Assembly (NCBI RefSeq): GCF_000015165.1
Contig: NC_009485.1
Coordinates: forward strand, 6,901,501 to 6,965,500
Reading direction: 5' to 3'
Source of the DNA: Bradyrhizobium sp. BTAi1
GTDB lineage: Bacteria; Pseudomonadota; Alphaproteobacteria; Rhizobiales; Xanthobacteraceae
DNA length: 64,000 bases
The notes below the pieces were generated by a model. It was not told where the DNA came from and did no database searches. It worked only from the letters and a program-made list of their open reading frames with translations. A program made the translations under genes and the position numbers. Of the stretch, positions 16,881-26,906 are shown piece by piece. Positions within the stretch are counted from its first letter, which is position 1; each line of letters begins with the position of its first letter.

Positions 16881-19800
16881 TCACATCGACCTCAGCTCGG
16901 CCAGCAATGTCGACGCCTTTGTGACGTCGGCGGTGCTGACTCCTTCGTCGATCTTGCCGACGATCGGCGCGAGCAAGTCGAGCGCCAGCTGATGCTTGCC
17001 GATGTCGCGCCAAAGCATCGCCTGGCTCACGGCGGTTCGGAGCTCCCACGCCACCGCGTTCTGCTTGCGGGCGATATCGAGCGCGAGCGCGTAACAATCC
17101 TCCGCATCCTGCAACGCCGTCGGGCTATCGAGGGTCTGGGTAATCTCGCCTTGCAGACGATAGACCTCGGCGAGGAAAAATCTCTCTTCGTTCCGCTTCG
17201 CGATTGAGAGCGCATCATCCAAGGCCCTCAATGCAGCGTCTGGACGGCCGGCGCCAAAATACGCACTCGCGAGCATACTCTCGAACCATGATGTCGCAAG
17301 CCAGGAACCTGTCGCCTTATAGGCATCAAGGCCCGAGCGTATGAGGTTCAATCCCTCATCGATCTGACCGAATTGAGCGAGCGCCCAGCCCTGCAGGATG
17401 GTCGCCTGGTGCCTCCAATGCAGAAATCCGTGTTCGGACGAGACCACCAGGGCCCTCTTGGCATAGTCCATCGTTCCTTGGACGTCCTTGAGGTGCTGGC
17501 ACAGATAGGCGCCGAACTCCCACGCAAACGCGAGCGAGAATGGATGCCGCTTCTGCTCCGCATAGGAGATCGCCTGCTCGATGGCGCGGCGCGCCGTCTC
17601 CGGGCGACCGAGAAACCACTCGACATATCCGCGATAGGCCAACAGGACGATGCCGGGATCGATCGCGTGGATCTCGGCCAGGTGATTATGCAGATTGGCG
17701 TCATAGAGACGAATGCCCTGGTCGACGTGATGTCGCGCTTCGGCGAACCGACCTTGGTAGAGCATGGTTTGCGCGGTCGCTCGTTGGGCCTCGATCAGAT
17801 AACCCGTCTTCTCAAGAGCTTCCTCCGCGGTCTCGTCCGGGTCCGTGCGCGTCGCGAAGGCCAGCAGATCGCCACTCAGATTGTCAGCTCTCGCCAAATT
17901 GGCGCGAATGAAATGATAGACCCAGAGGCCGCGCATCGAGGCGAAGATGGTGGGCTTGTCGTTGCACTGCTGACCAAGCGCGAGCGCCCTTGTATAATTG
18001 TCCTCGACCTCCTGCACCGAATAGCCCTTGCCTGCGATCAAGGCCGCTCCCAACGCCACGCGCAGAGCGAGCTCGGAGTCGTCGCGCTCCTGCATCTGCG
18101 GACTGCTCCGCACCACTTCGAGACCGCGTCGAAGGTGGCCGATCGCTTCAAGATTGGCGCCGGCCTTCGCAGCCTGCCTGCCGGCCTTCAACCACAGACC
18201 GACCGCGACCTCGCTCTGCCCCGATTCCGTGAAGTGATAGGCCAGAAGCTCGGGTTCGCGCTCGGAACGCTCCGGGTACATCTCGGCAAGAACGACCGCG
18301 ATCTTCGCGTGAAGCTTCTTCTTCTCGCTGTGCAACAGGCTCGAATGGGCCGCATTCTGAATCATCACATGCTTGAAGAGGTAGACCGAGTCCGGCGCCT
18401 GGGCCCGGCGCACGATCAGACCGGCACCTTCGAGGTGAACCAGCGCGGCGTTGAGCTGCTCCTCGGCCAGATCCGCCACGGCGCGGATGATGCTGTATGA
18501 GAACTCCCGGCCGATTGTTGCGCCGATTTGCGCGACGCGCTTGAACGGCCCCATGCGATCGAGCCGGGCCATCAGGGAGTCGGTCAGCGTGGCGGGAATG
18601 GCGAGCTGACGAAACGCACCGGAAGCGAGCTGCTGCCCGTCCTTCTCGCCCTCGGCACTCGACTCCAGCACCGCCTTTGTCAGCTCCTCGACGAACAGCG
18701 GGACCCCGTCGGTCTTGACGATGATTTCGTCGACGAGCTCCTTTGGCAGCGTCTTCGGACCGGCGACCCGCTCCACCAGGATCGTCCGCAGCTGCAGACT
18801 GAGCCGGTTGAGCGTCAATGTCGTAATGTGGGAATGCGCGGTCCAAGCCGGCTGAAACTCGGGCCGGGATGTGATGACGATCAGAACGGGTTCGTTCTGA
18901 ATGCGATCGGCGAGCAGCTCGAGCGCTTCATGAGACGTCGGATCGATCCAATGCGCATCTTCGAGGACAACCAACAGCGGCTTGTCACGGGCCAGCCCGA
19001 TAAAGTAGTCCGCCAGCGCACCGACCGTCGCGTCTCGCTGCTGCTGGGGAGAGAGCACGAGGGGCGGGTAGCGATGATGCGTAGGGATCGACAATAAGGC
19101 CGCAAGCAACGGGGTCACCCGAACCGCCTCAGTACCGCAAGCGAGGATTGCCGCTTCGAGCCGGGTCAGGACGTTCTCCGACGAATCGTCGTGATCGAGT
19201 CCGATCGCAAGCTTCAGGTGCTCAGCGAAAGGATAGAGCGCCGTGCTGGTGTAATAGGGAGAGCACTGAAACGAGACCTGCCCATGCGGCTCGCCGGCGA
19301 TCTGCTCCCGCAACTCCTGGACGATGCGCGATTTTCCGATTCCCGCTTCGCCCGACAATATGACGACCTGACCACCGCCCCTTCTGGCCTCCTGCCAGCG
19401 CATGAGCAGCAGCGCGATTTCTTCCTCACGGTTCACGAGCGGCGTCAGCTTGGCTCCGACCGCCGCAGCGAACCGGCTCTCTACGCGCGACGGGCCGACC
19501 ACTTTCCAAGCCTGGATTCGCTCCGAGATCCCCTTGAGCAGATGCCCACCGAGGCTTTCATAGTGAAACCTTGCATTCACGAGAGACTTGGTCGACGAGG
19601 CGATGATGACGCCGTTGGGCGGCGCCAGTCCCTGCAATCGGGCGGCGAGGTTGGGCGTTTCCCCGACCGCGGAATCGCGCTCCTCGGTGCCCTTGCCGAT
19701 CAGATCGCCGACGACGACCGGGCCGGTCGCAATCCCGATCCGGACGGCAAGCGCTCCCGTGAAGACGCGGTTCGGCTCCTCGGACTGCGCTGAAATCGCG

Positions 19801-20318
19801 CGCACGATCTCGAGCCCGGCGCGAACGCCGCGCTCGGCATCGTCCTCATGCGCATTCGGGTAGCCGAAATAGACGAGAATGCCGTCTCCGATGTAGCGGG
19901 CGACGAACCCCTCATAACGTCCCAACACGGCGACACAGGTCTCGCGGTAGGCGGCGATGATGTCGCGGACATCTTCGGGATCGAACCGTTCCGAAAGCGA
20001 CGTCGACCCCACGAGGTCGCAGAACATCACGGTCAGCTGCCGCCGTTCAGCGCCGGACGTGACGCCGGAGGCTCTACGGCCATTGACCACAAGAGTGCTG
20101 CCGGCGCCGTTGTCGAGAGCCGCGATCGCGCGCTGGAGTCGCCGGCGGTCCCCGATGGGCAGGCCAAGTTGTGCCAGATCGGATTCGGTGAGATCGGCAA
20201 CGACATCCAGGTCGATGCACTGCCGCTCGAACAGGCCGACATATTGGCCAAGGCCAATACTCTCGAGCCAGTTTTTCAGACCGCTCTGGACTTCAACGCT
20301 TGGTTCTTCCTCAGCCAT
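16881..20318 (-). CDS. SAM domain-class III nucleotide cyclase-AAA ATPase-TPR signalling protein
   Basis: A 1145-residue protein with four parts. Residues about 10-70 form a SAM domain (LKNWLESIGLGQYVGLFERQ). Residues about 90-265 are a class III adenylate/guanylate cyclase domain with the metal-binding VMFCDLVGSTSL and YIGDGILVYFGYP. Then comes a STAND-like ATPase domain with P-loop GEAGIGKSR and the Walker B-like segment LLVVLEDAHWIDP. The C-terminal 400 residues are helical repeats, probably TPR. The sequence suggests a soluble protein. The design suggests an ATP-driven switch controlling cyclic nucleotide synthesis; the input is unknown. Similar proteins are common in rhizobia. I start at the ATG at 20318; a TTG two codons earlier is also possible. 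Confidence 0.9.
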   Translation of the reverse strand: MAEEEPSVEVQSGLKNWLESIGLGQYVGLFERQCIDLDVVADLTESDLAQLGLPIGDRRRLQRAIAALDNGAGSTLVVNGRRASGVTSGAERRQLTVMFCDLVGSTSLSERFDPEDVRDIIAAYRETCVAVLGRYEGFVARYIGDGILVYFGYPNAHEDDAERGVRAGLEIVRAISAQSEEPNRVFTGALAVRIGIATGPVVVGDLIGKGTEERDSAVGETPNLAARLQGLAPPNGVIIASSTKSLVNARFHYESLGGHLLKGISERIQAWKVVGPSRVESRFAAAVGAKLTPLVNREEEIALLLMRWQEARRGGGQVVILSGEAGIGKSRIVQELREQIAGEPHGQVSFQCSPYYTSTALYPFAEHLKLAIGLDHDDSSENVLTRLEAAILACGTEAVRVTPLLAALLSIPTHHRYPPLVLSPQQQRDATVGALADYFIGLARDKPLLVVLEDAHWIDPTSHEALELLADRIQNEPVLIVITSRPEFQPAWTAHSHITTLTLNRLSLQLRTILVERVAGPKTLPKELVDEIIVKTDGVPLFVEELTKAVLESSAEGEKDGQQLASGAFRQLAIPATLTDSLMARLDRMGPFKRVAQIGATIGREFSYSIIRAVADLAEEQLNAALVHLEGAGLIVRRAQAPDSVYLFKHVMIQNAAHSSLLHSEKKKLHAKIAVVLAEMYPERSEREPELLAYHFTESGQSEVAVGLWLKAGRQAAKAGANLEAIGHLRRGLEVVRSSPQMQERDDSELALRVALGAALIAGKGYSVQEVEDNYTRALALGQQCNDKPTIFASMRGLWVYHFIRANLARADNLSGDLLAFATRTDPDETAEEALEKTGYLIEAQRATAQTMLYQGRFAEARHHVDQGIRLYDANLHNHLAEIHAIDPGIVLLAYRGYVEWFLGRPETARRAIEQAISYAEQKRHPFSLAFAWEFGAYLCQHLKDVQGTMDYAKRALVVSSEHGFLHWRHQATILQGWALAQFGQIDEGLNLIRSGLDAYKATGSWLATSWFESMLASAYFGAGRPDAALRALDDALSIAKRNEERFFLAEVYRLQGEITQTLDSPTALQDAEDCYALALDIARKQNAVAWELRTAVSQAMLWRDIGKHQLALDLLAPIVGKIDEGVSTADVTKASTLLAELRSM

Positions 20319-21415
20319 TACCAATCCGTGCGGCCGTATGATCGGACACCAAAAGATAGCACCGCAAGTACATTATGCAAAAGTTCAGAACTGTTTCTGT
20401 CTCGGACCAGACTTCATCGCTAGTGGACAGTCTGCGCGCCGCACTTGATCTTGGATGCATTTGGCAACACTAGGCAGGTTACGCCATCCTATCGGATCAT
20501 GCCGTCAAGGTCTTGGATTTCGGGCCGATCACAGAGCTTTTGGCCCGCCTGGCGCGACCATGAGGGGACAGCACGCCCCTGCCCGACACCATGCCTTCAC
20601 GGCAACGCGATGGCTCGGTGGCCGGAAGGACATCTCGCTCCAGACACTTATATAATTCACTCAGCGAAAGTCGCCGCGCCCCGGCTCGCCCGCCGCGACC
20701 CGGCAACTACAGCCGTGTTGCCACGTCACCAGCTCAGATCGAGCTGATAGATTCCCACTCCGCGCGCTCAAAGACTGAGCAGAACAGCACACACGCTGAG
20801 GAGCGGTGCCGAGCCGCTGCCCAGCCAGGGCACCTCGACCATATCACAGCGGCCGCGACCGCCCGACCTCCATTTGCAGGTCGGGCGATCGCGGCGGCAT
20901 CATCCGCCTGCCCCTCGTTCTTTGTTCGTTCTTGATGCGATCGGCGCTCCCCGTCCAGAGGCCACCAGTCATAGCGGGACCCGACAGAGAGCCTCCGTGA
21001 CACGCGGCCACCGACGCACAGCGCGGCAGCGATCCTTTGGCTTGCCGGATCGGTCTCTCCGACAATGCGCCCCCATGCCTGCATCGTCGACCGGTCGGAT
21101 TTCGATGCGCTGCACCTCCATTTCTGATGCAGCCCATGACCACCGCCGATGTACTGACAACATCCGCGTTTGGTGTTGGACGCCCCTGTCGCCATCGACG
21201 ATCATGGCGGGACAGAACACCCTGGCCGCGCCAGCAAAGACAGCTTGCAGCAGCGTCCGTTCGCAAAGGCCCGACGCGATATCGCGCCCAAACTTCAACG
21301 GCCGATGATGCCCGGCCATCCAACGCAGATCAGTCAATCTCGTCTTGATTCTTTTCTCGCCAGCAAGCAACGTCCCGGGGTTCATTTGGCTAGAATCAGT
21401 TCAAAGGGAATTGCA
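20319..21415. other. Gene-poor stretch
   Basis: About 1.1 kb with only short overlapping frames in all directions and none with a ribosome site or a recognisable protein pattern. The 5' end should hold the promoter of the cyclase gene. The base composition is less GC-biased at third positions than in the neighbouring genes. It may be decayed coding DNA, but I cannot name a parent gene. Confidence 0.4.
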
Positions 21416-21583
21416 ATGGCCCTCAAATACCTAGACCCCAAACTTTTGAGCGAGAAGCAAAAGGCGGAGTTGAGGAAAGTCCTCAACACGCAACTCAAGG
21501 AGATCCAGGACAAACTGAACGAAATCGATCAGCTGAGCGACAAGCCGAAAGCACCCAAGAAGACCAAGAAGACCAAACGGTAA
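21416..21583 (+). CDS. Small Lys-rich hypothetical protein
   Basis: A 55-residue basic protein, starting MALKYLDPKLLSEKQKAELR, with a predicted amphipathic helix pair (residues 10-45) and a tail made almost only of Lys, Pro and Thr. AAAGGGA six bases before the ATG is a good ribosome site; the frame is open upstream but has no better start. The basic tail suggests nucleic acid binding or a small structural role. I do not recognise the family. It is isolated between two gene-poor stretches and uses codons like a real gene. Confidence 0.6.
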   Translation: MALKYLDPKLLSEKQKAELRKVLNTQLKEIQDKLNEIDQLSDKPKAPKKTKKTKR

Positions 21584-22432
21584 GGCCCAGCACAGGGCGA
21601 GAGGCGGCGCGGCTAGACCGGCGCGGGTGGGCATTCGGAGCTGAGCGGCTCATCCCGACAAATCTTGTTTGCTGAGGATGATGTTTACTGAGGATGGCAT
21701 TCGTTGCCGGACACCCATCCTCGTCGGCTTTGGTTCAGCCCGTCCATGTTGTTCGCGCGCGGTCAGGCCGCGTGTCGGCAAGTCAACCGCAAACCTCCTA
21801 CCTCCCCCGGCCTCGCTCTCGCTTTGTTCATGACTGGGCTCCGGCCCTCGCCTCGAGGCCGAACTGCTGATCGCCAACGCGCTTGGTGGCCATCGGTGAG
21901 CTCCGCACGTCCTTTTTTCGGCTTCATCAAACCGAGCTCCCACGACCTCCTCGTCGAACCGTTCGCCATCACCTGATCGCATCAATTGTCAGGCTGGACC
22001 TCGCGAGCGGCCGCTTGTCGCAAATGCGTCATCTGATCCGGCAGCGGGCCGTCATCGAGCTCGCGGATGGGCCTGCCGGGCATCGGCGGGGCTCATGATC
22101 GCCCGGTGAGGCCATGATGACGTGATCGGCATCCTGCTTGCGGTTTGCCGGCGGGCCGGTGCGCAGCGCAAATCGCGAGCGACGGCTTCGGCCCTGACCA
22201 TCGAACGGCCCCGCGAGGGTCGAACAGCCGGCGGCATCACGCGAATTCATGTGCATAAGCCCCCTGCGTCCACCGCAGGCGTCACAGAATGCGCCTGCTG
22301 CTGTCCGTGGCGGCGGCGCAAGGCGGCTTTTGCAGGGCGGAACTCTCACGTTTTCCTGATTCCCGCGTCAGAACGCCGCGGGACGAATTCGCCTATGGTC
22401 CCGCGCGTTTCCAACCCACGGAGGTTTTCCGC
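21584..22432. other. Gene-poor stretch
   Basis: About 850 bases with no credible gene. TGAGGATG occurs twice close together near 21673-21698. The last bases before 22433 hold the ribosome site of the small secreted protein (ACGGAGG). Nothing else stands out. Confidence 0.4.
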
Positions 22433-22633
22433 ATGCGTAAACTGATCATCGCCACCGCCGCGCTCGCATTCGTCTCGTCGGCTGCTCTTGCCCAGTCGAC
22501 CGAGAAGCCGATGACGACCACCGGCCAGGCGGCCAAGGGTGGCGACGCCATGAGCGGCGGCGACGACATGAAGATGAGCAAGACGAAGAAGAAGGCGGCC
22601 AAGAAGACGTCCGGCGACGGCATGTCGAAGTAG
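22433..22633 (+). CDS. Small secreted Lys/Met-rich protein
   Basis: A 66-residue protein starting MRKLIIATAALAFVSSAALA, a clear signal peptide with AxA cleavage. The mature part of about 45 residues is polar, with many Lys, Met, Gly and Thr and no Cys (GGDDMKMSKTKKKAAKK). ACGGAGG lies nine bases before the ATG, so this start is preferred over an upstream in-frame ATG at 22289. A GC-rich hairpin follows 11 bases after the stop. Such small periplasmic proteins are frequent in rhizobia, often stress-related, but no function can be given. Confidence 0.7.
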   Translation: MRKLIIATAALAFVSSAALAQSTEKPMTTTGQAAKGGDAMSGGDDMKMSKTKKKAAKKTSGDGMSK

Positions 22634-22644
22634 CCCCTCAGCGC

Positions 22645-22669
22645 GGGCGTGCCTCTCTTGGGCACGCCC
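22645..22669 (+). terminator. Hairpin after the small secreted protein gene
   Basis: GGGCGTGCC and GGCACGCCC form a perfect 9-bp stem with a 7-base loop just downstream of the stop at 22633. There is no U tract, so it may be a weak terminator or a 3'-end protecting structure. Confidence 0.5.
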
Positions 22670-22867
22670 GGCGCCCGCCGCCCCGCGCGGCAGATGCGTC
22701 GCCCCTCGCTCCTCTTCCATCCAATCCAGGCCGCGTTCGATCCGCCACCGGCCGCGGCACCACCGACTGATCCGGCCAGATCATCACGCGCAGGCGCGTC
22801 ATGACGTGAGCTCGTCGTTGCAGCGCGATCGTGCCGAGATCCGGTTGTCGCTTTCCCGGATCACGCC

Positions 22868-23383
22868 CTATAGAGCGGTCAGTCCGAGCTGCTGCAATCG
22901 CCCGGCGAACCAGGCCGACAGCGGCGGATCGATCCGCGCGCCGACATAGACCTCGGGTGTCAGCACGCTGCGGCGGTCGAGAATCAGCAGCACGCCGATC
23001 CAATAGGCAAACCAGAGGTGCGGATCGGTGAGCGCCATCAGCTTGTGACGGTCATGCGCCAGTGGCTGATGATTGCCGGCCTTGCGCACCTCGACCGCGA
23101 GCAGATTGTCGGGGACGCCCCGCTTGTGCACCACGACGTCTGGGTAGATCGACTTGGCCAGGTCGTCGTCGGTCGAGACGATCGACCCCCTCGGCAGCAG
23201 CATGGCGCGGTCGCCGAGGCGATTGTAGTCACAGTCGACATCCCAGCCGAGGAAGTTGCGCTCGATATGCACCGCCAGGCGGTGCGTCAGGGTGCGTTCG
23301 CCGAGATCCCGATCCAGGATAAAGCGCTCGCGCGCGTAGAACTCCTGCAGCGCAGATATCAGCCGGTTCAATTCGCTGTGCAT
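22868..23383 (-). CDS. Hypothetical protein with a PD-(D/E)XK-like motif
   Basis: A 171-residue protein starting MHSELNRLISALQEFYARER. The segment YPDVVVHKRG followed by LLAVEVRKAG gives an acidic residue, a beta strand, and an E-x-[RK] pair, the layout of the PD-(D/E)XK nuclease core with EVRK in place of ExK. The rest has no motif I recognise. No methyltransferase or helicase gene is near, so a restriction system is not supported. It could be a repair nuclease or an inactive member. I choose the ATG at 23383; a TTG at 23401 is in frame. Confidence 0.6.
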   Translation of the reverse strand: MHSELNRLISALQEFYARERFILDRDLGERTLTHRLAVHIERNFLGWDVDCDYNRLGDRAMLLPRGSIVSTDDDLAKSIYPDVVVHKRGVPDNLLAVEVRKAGNHQPLAHDRHKLMALTDPHLWFAYWIGVLLILDRRSVLTPEVYVGARIDPPLSAWFAGRLQQLGLTAL

Positions 23384-23520
23384 GCCGCCCAAACAGAACA
23401 AACGATGGAGACGCCCCCATCAACACGTGATCGGGCTGAGTCGCCAACCATCAAAATGCGGCAATGACGCTGCCATCAACCGGCGGCCGATTTGCGGCCG
23501 CCGATTGCGGGCGAGTACAC

Positions 23521-25071
23521 TTACATCTGCACTTCGATCAGGCGCGGGCCAAATTCCGCATTCGCCTCGGCCAGCGCCGCATTGAACTCGTCGGCCGTGG
23601 TGACGGCGCGGCCGGGAACACCCATGCCCTTGGCCATGGCGACGAAGTCCAGCGTCGGTCGGTCGATCTTGAGCATGTCCTGGGCGCGCTGGCCGGGTTG
23701 GCCGGCCCCGACGCCGTCGAACTCGCCGCGCAGGATCTGGTAGATCCTGTTGGCGAACACCACCGTCACGACGTTGAGGTTCTCGCGCGCCTGGGTCCAC
23801 AGCGACTGGATCGTGTACATCGCACTGCCATCGCCGACCAGGCACATGACCTTCCGATCCGGACAGGCGACCGCGGCGCCGGTCGCGACCGGGGTCGAGA
23901 AGCCGATCGAGCCGCCCATGTTCTGCAGCCAGTCATGCGGCTTGGCGGCTGCGGTCGGCGGGAAGAAGCCGCGCCCGGTGGTGATGGATTCATCGACGAT
24001 GATCGCATTCTCCGGGATCGCATAGGCGATCGCCTGGGCGATCGTCGTGTGATTGAGCGCCCCGGTCGGCTTGATCAGCTCGGCGAGCTGCTGCGGCTTC
24101 ACGTCCTGGGCCTTGGCGCCGAGATGGTCGGCGAGCGCCTCCAGCGCGGCGGCGGAATTCTCGCCCCAGGCGGTCATGCGGTGCACCTCGGTGCCCTCGG
24201 CCTTCAGCACGCTCGGCTTGTTCGGATAGGCGAAGAAGGCGACGGGATCGTTGGCCTCGACCAGCACGATGTGCTTATAGTTTTTCAGGATCGGCAGCGC
24301 CTGCTCGATGACATAGGGAATGCGGTCGATCGAGAACCGTCCCGCCCCGCGTGCCATCCGCGGATGATAGGTCTGCCCCATCACCCGGCAACCGGTCTTG
24401 CCGGCGATGCGCTGGGCGAAGGCGAGACCCTGCTCGGTCAGCGCGCCGGCGGTCATCAGCACCAGCGTCTCCGGACCGTGGGCGTGCAGGATCTTGGCCG
24501 CCTTCTCGACGGCGTCGGCCGAATAGCTCGGACGCTGCGTCTCCGCCGGCACGTCGGCAATACCGTCGGCCTCGTTCCAGGCGGTGTCGGCGGGCAGGAT
24601 CAGGGTCGCGATCTGCGGCGGCGCACTCCGGGCGGCGGCGATCGCGGCGGCGCCGTCCGCGGCCACCGCCTTGGCGCTTGGCGACGTCCGCACCCAGTCG
24701 GACATCGGCCGCGCCAGGCCCTCGATGTCGGAGGTCAGCGGCGCATTGAAGCCGATATGGTAGGTCGCGTGCTGGCCAACGATGTTGACGATGCCGGAAC
24801 GTGCCTTCTTGGCATTGTGCAGATTGGCAAGACCGTTGGCCAAGCCCGGGCCGAGATGGAGCAAGGTGGAGGCCGGCGTTCCCTTCATACGGAAATAGCC
24901 GTCGGCGGCGCCGGTGACCACGCCCTCGAACAGGCCGAGCACACAGCGCATGCCCTCGACCCGGTCGAGCGCCGCGACGAAATGCATCTCGGAGGTACCC
25001 GGATTGGTAAAGCAGACGTCAACGCCCCCCGCGACCAGGGTCCGCACCAGGCTTTCCGCACCGTTCATCAT
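23521..25071 (-). CDS. ThDP-dependent enzyme, acetolactate synthase large-subunit-like
   Basis: Thiamine diphosphate enzyme of 516 residues. The N-terminal pyrimidine-binding domain has FTNPGTSEMHFVAALD and the catalytic Glu in GLFEGVVTGAADGYFRMKG. The C-terminal pyrophosphate domain has the GDG motif VGDGSAMYTIQSLWTQARE ending in the short VVFANRIYQILRG. The start MMNGAESLVRTL follows CGGGAGAAC. Annotators usually name this branch acetolactate synthase, but the FTNPGTSEMHFV start is nearer to the benzoylformate decarboxylase branch, and no small regulatory subunit is adjacent. A 2-oxoacid decarboxylase or carboligase role is possible. It is monocistronic. Confidence 0.8.
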   Translation of the reverse strand: MMNGAESLVRTLVAGGVDVCFTNPGTSEMHFVAALDRVEGMRCVLGLFEGVVTGAADGYFRMKGTPASTLLHLGPGLANGLANLHNAKKARSGIVNIVGQHATYHIGFNAPLTSDIEGLARPMSDWVRTSPSAKAVAADGAAAIAAARSAPPQIATLILPADTAWNEADGIADVPAETQRPSYSADAVEKAAKILHAHGPETLVLMTAGALTEQGLAFAQRIAGKTGCRVMGQTYHPRMARGAGRFSIDRIPYVIEQALPILKNYKHIVLVEANDPVAFFAYPNKPSVLKAEGTEVHRMTAWGENSAAALEALADHLGAKAQDVKPQQLAELIKPTGALNHTTIAQAIAYAIPENAIIVDESITTGRGFFPPTAAAKPHDWLQNMGGSIGFSTPVATGAAVACPDRKVMCLVGDGSAMYTIQSLWTQARENLNVVTVVFANRIYQILRGEFDGVGAGQPGQRAQDMLKIDRPTLDFVAMAKGMGVPGRAVTTADEFNAALAEANAEFGPRLIEVQM

Positions 25072-25339
25072 GTTCTCCCGTTGATCCCGCGCGTTGTCTT
25101 GCAAGGTGAGGCAGATCAATCATTGTTCGCCTGCGGCGTCAAAGGGCGCAGCCGCATTGCAGCCATCGCGGCCATGCCGATGCCGGGCGTCGCAGGCCGG
25201 AGCAGGCAGGACCGGGATCGCCGTGGGATTTGGGCCACGGGACCAGCACCGCCGGCCAGCCTCACGGCGCCGTGGGTTGCGAAACACGGACGTTTATGGC
25301 CTGTCTGCGATGCAATTGGATTGATCTCAGGGGATGGAA

Positions 25340-25912
25340 ATGAAGCGGTCTATTGCTTTTGGAATTGCTGCGGTCGCGTCGCTCGCGAGCACCGCAATGG
25401 CGCGTGCGGAGTTCTTCGATTCGCGTGACGTCTTCGGCGGCGGGCCGAACTTCTTCCAGGGCGGCGTCAGCCCGATTCCACGGGAGACGGTAATGTTCCA
25501 GGGCCAGTATGCGCCCGGCACCATCGTTGTGAGCACGTCAGAGCGCCGGCTCTATCTGGTGCTGGGGAACGGCCAGGCGCTGCGCTACGGCATCGGCGTC
25601 GGCCGCGATGGGTTCCGCTGGAGCGGCGTGCATCGCATCACCGCCAAGAAGGAGTGGCCGGCCTGGACCCCGCCGGCACAGATGCTGCGCCGCCGTCCCG
25701 ATCTGCCGCGTCACATGGCGGGCGGCATCGAAAACCCGCTCGGCGCCCGCGCGATGTATCTCGGCTCCACGCTGTACCGCATCCACGGCTCCAACGAGCC
25801 GGAGACGATCGGCCAGGCGGTGTCGTCGGGCTGCTTCCGCATGACCAACGAGGACGTCGCTGACCTCTATGATCGCGTGGCGGTCGGCACGACCGTGATC
25901 GTCAAGAACTGA
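25340..25912 (+). CDS. L,D-transpeptidase (YkuD family)
   Basis: Periplasmic enzyme that forms L,D cross-links in peptidoglycan or attaches proteins to it. The 190-residue protein has a signal peptide (MKRSIAFGIAAVASLASTAM) and one YkuD domain, with HGSNEP at about 149-154 and the catalytic SSGCFRM at about 162-168. I choose the second ATG at 25340 because AGGGG lies six bases upstream; the first ATG at 25334 directly abuts that site. Domain length is standard and no peptidoglycan-binding module is added. The next gene follows after 16 bases. Confidence 0.92.
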   Translation: MKRSIAFGIAAVASLASTAMARAEFFDSRDVFGGGPNFFQGGVSPIPRETVMFQGQYAPGTIVVSTSERRLYLVLGNGQALRYGIGVGRDGFRWSGVHRITAKKEWPAWTPPAQMLRRRPDLPRHMAGGIENPLGARAMYLGSTLYRIHGSNEPETIGQAVSSGCFRMTNEDVADLYDRVAVGTTVIVKN

Positions 25913-25928
25913 GAGCTGGACCCACCCG

Positions 25929-26771
25929 ATGCCGCGCCGGCGGACCGCTGATGCCGACCACGGACCCGCCCGCACCGGGCGGGCGTTCCTGCGGCTGGCG
26001 GCCGCCGCGCTGAGCCTGCTTGCGGTGACGACGATGCCGCTGCCGGCCTCGACGGCGGAGATTCCGGCGATCGCGGCCCGCCAGCGTGCCGAGAAGAAGA
26101 GCTTCACCGACGCCGAGATCACCGACGGCTTCTTCAAGACCGCGTTCGGCGCCGAATATCACCTCGCCGGACGGGTCGACCGCATCAGGAAGTACAGCAC
26201 GCCGGTCCGGGTGTTTGCCGATGGCCGCCGCGCCGACCGCAAGGCACAGCTCGCCAGGGTGATCGGCGACATCGCCGCGCGCGTGCGCCATCTCGACATC
26301 GCGATGACCGAGACCGACGGCGACGCCAATGTCCGCGTCAAGCTGGTGCGCGACCGCGACCTCTACCACACGATCAGCCAGTCTTATGGCAGCGAGCGCG
26401 CGCGCGAGATCAAGAGTTCACTCGACCCGCAATGCCTCTCCGGCTTCCGCAAGAACGAGGCCTTCGAGATCGAGCATTCCGACGTCATTCTGACGGTCGA
26501 CAACGGCGATTTCGTCTTTCTCGACTGCGCCTATGAGGAGCTGTTGCAGTCGCTCGGGCCGATCAACGACACCGCGAGCGTGCCCTGGACGATGTTCAAT
26601 GACAACGTCTCGATGGGCTATTTCGACGTCTACGACCAGTACATCCTCAACCTCCTCTATGATCCGCGCGTCAAGGCCGGCATGACGCTCGCCGAAGTCA
26701 AGGCGGTGCTGCCGGACGTGCTCACCGACGTCCGCGTCTGGGTGAAGAAGGTCAACAATCTCCCGGAATGA
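25929..26771 (+). CDS. DUF2927 domain protein, secreted
   Basis: A 280-residue protein with an N-terminal hydrophobic signal segment after a basic start (FLRLAAAALSLLAVTTMPLPA). The remainder looks like a DUF2927 domain, with ITDGFFKTAFGAEYHLAGRV near the start and the Cys in DPQCLSGF and LDCAYEELLQ, which may form a disulphide. Function of the family is unknown; some members look like metal-independent protease-like folds. It lies 16 bases after the L,D-transpeptidase gene and is probably co-transcribed, which suggests an envelope role. Confidence 0.75.
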   Translation: MPRRRTADADHGPARTGRAFLRLAAAALSLLAVTTMPLPASTAEIPAIAARQRAEKKSFTDAEITDGFFKTAFGAEYHLAGRVDRIRKYSTPVRVFADGRRADRKAQLARVIGDIAARVRHLDIAMTETDGDANVRVKLVRDRDLYHTISQSYGSERAREIKSSLDPQCLSGFRKNEAFEIEHSDVILTVDNGDFVFLDCAYEELLQSLGPINDTASVPWTMFNDNVSMGYFDVYDQYILNLLYDPRVKAGMTLAEVKAVLPDVLTDVRVWVKKVNNLPE

Positions 26772-26906
26772 GGAGCGCAGGAGTTTGGGGTGGAAGCGAT
26801 CGGTTGTGAGGCCGGACAGCACCTCGATCCACCATTGTCGTCCCGGGGAAGTCCGGACTCGCGATCCGGCAGGCTGAGTGACAGCTTCTTCCAGCGCAGC
26901 GCCAAC

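Noticed and set aside
20319..22432. Degraded mobile element or prophage remnant
   Set aside because: I found no terminal inverted repeats, transposase or integrase pattern, or att-like direct repeats in this stretch.
22868..23383. Restriction-modification or other defence locus
   Set aside because: There is no methyltransferase, helicase or specificity gene nearby; one nuclease-like motif is not enough.
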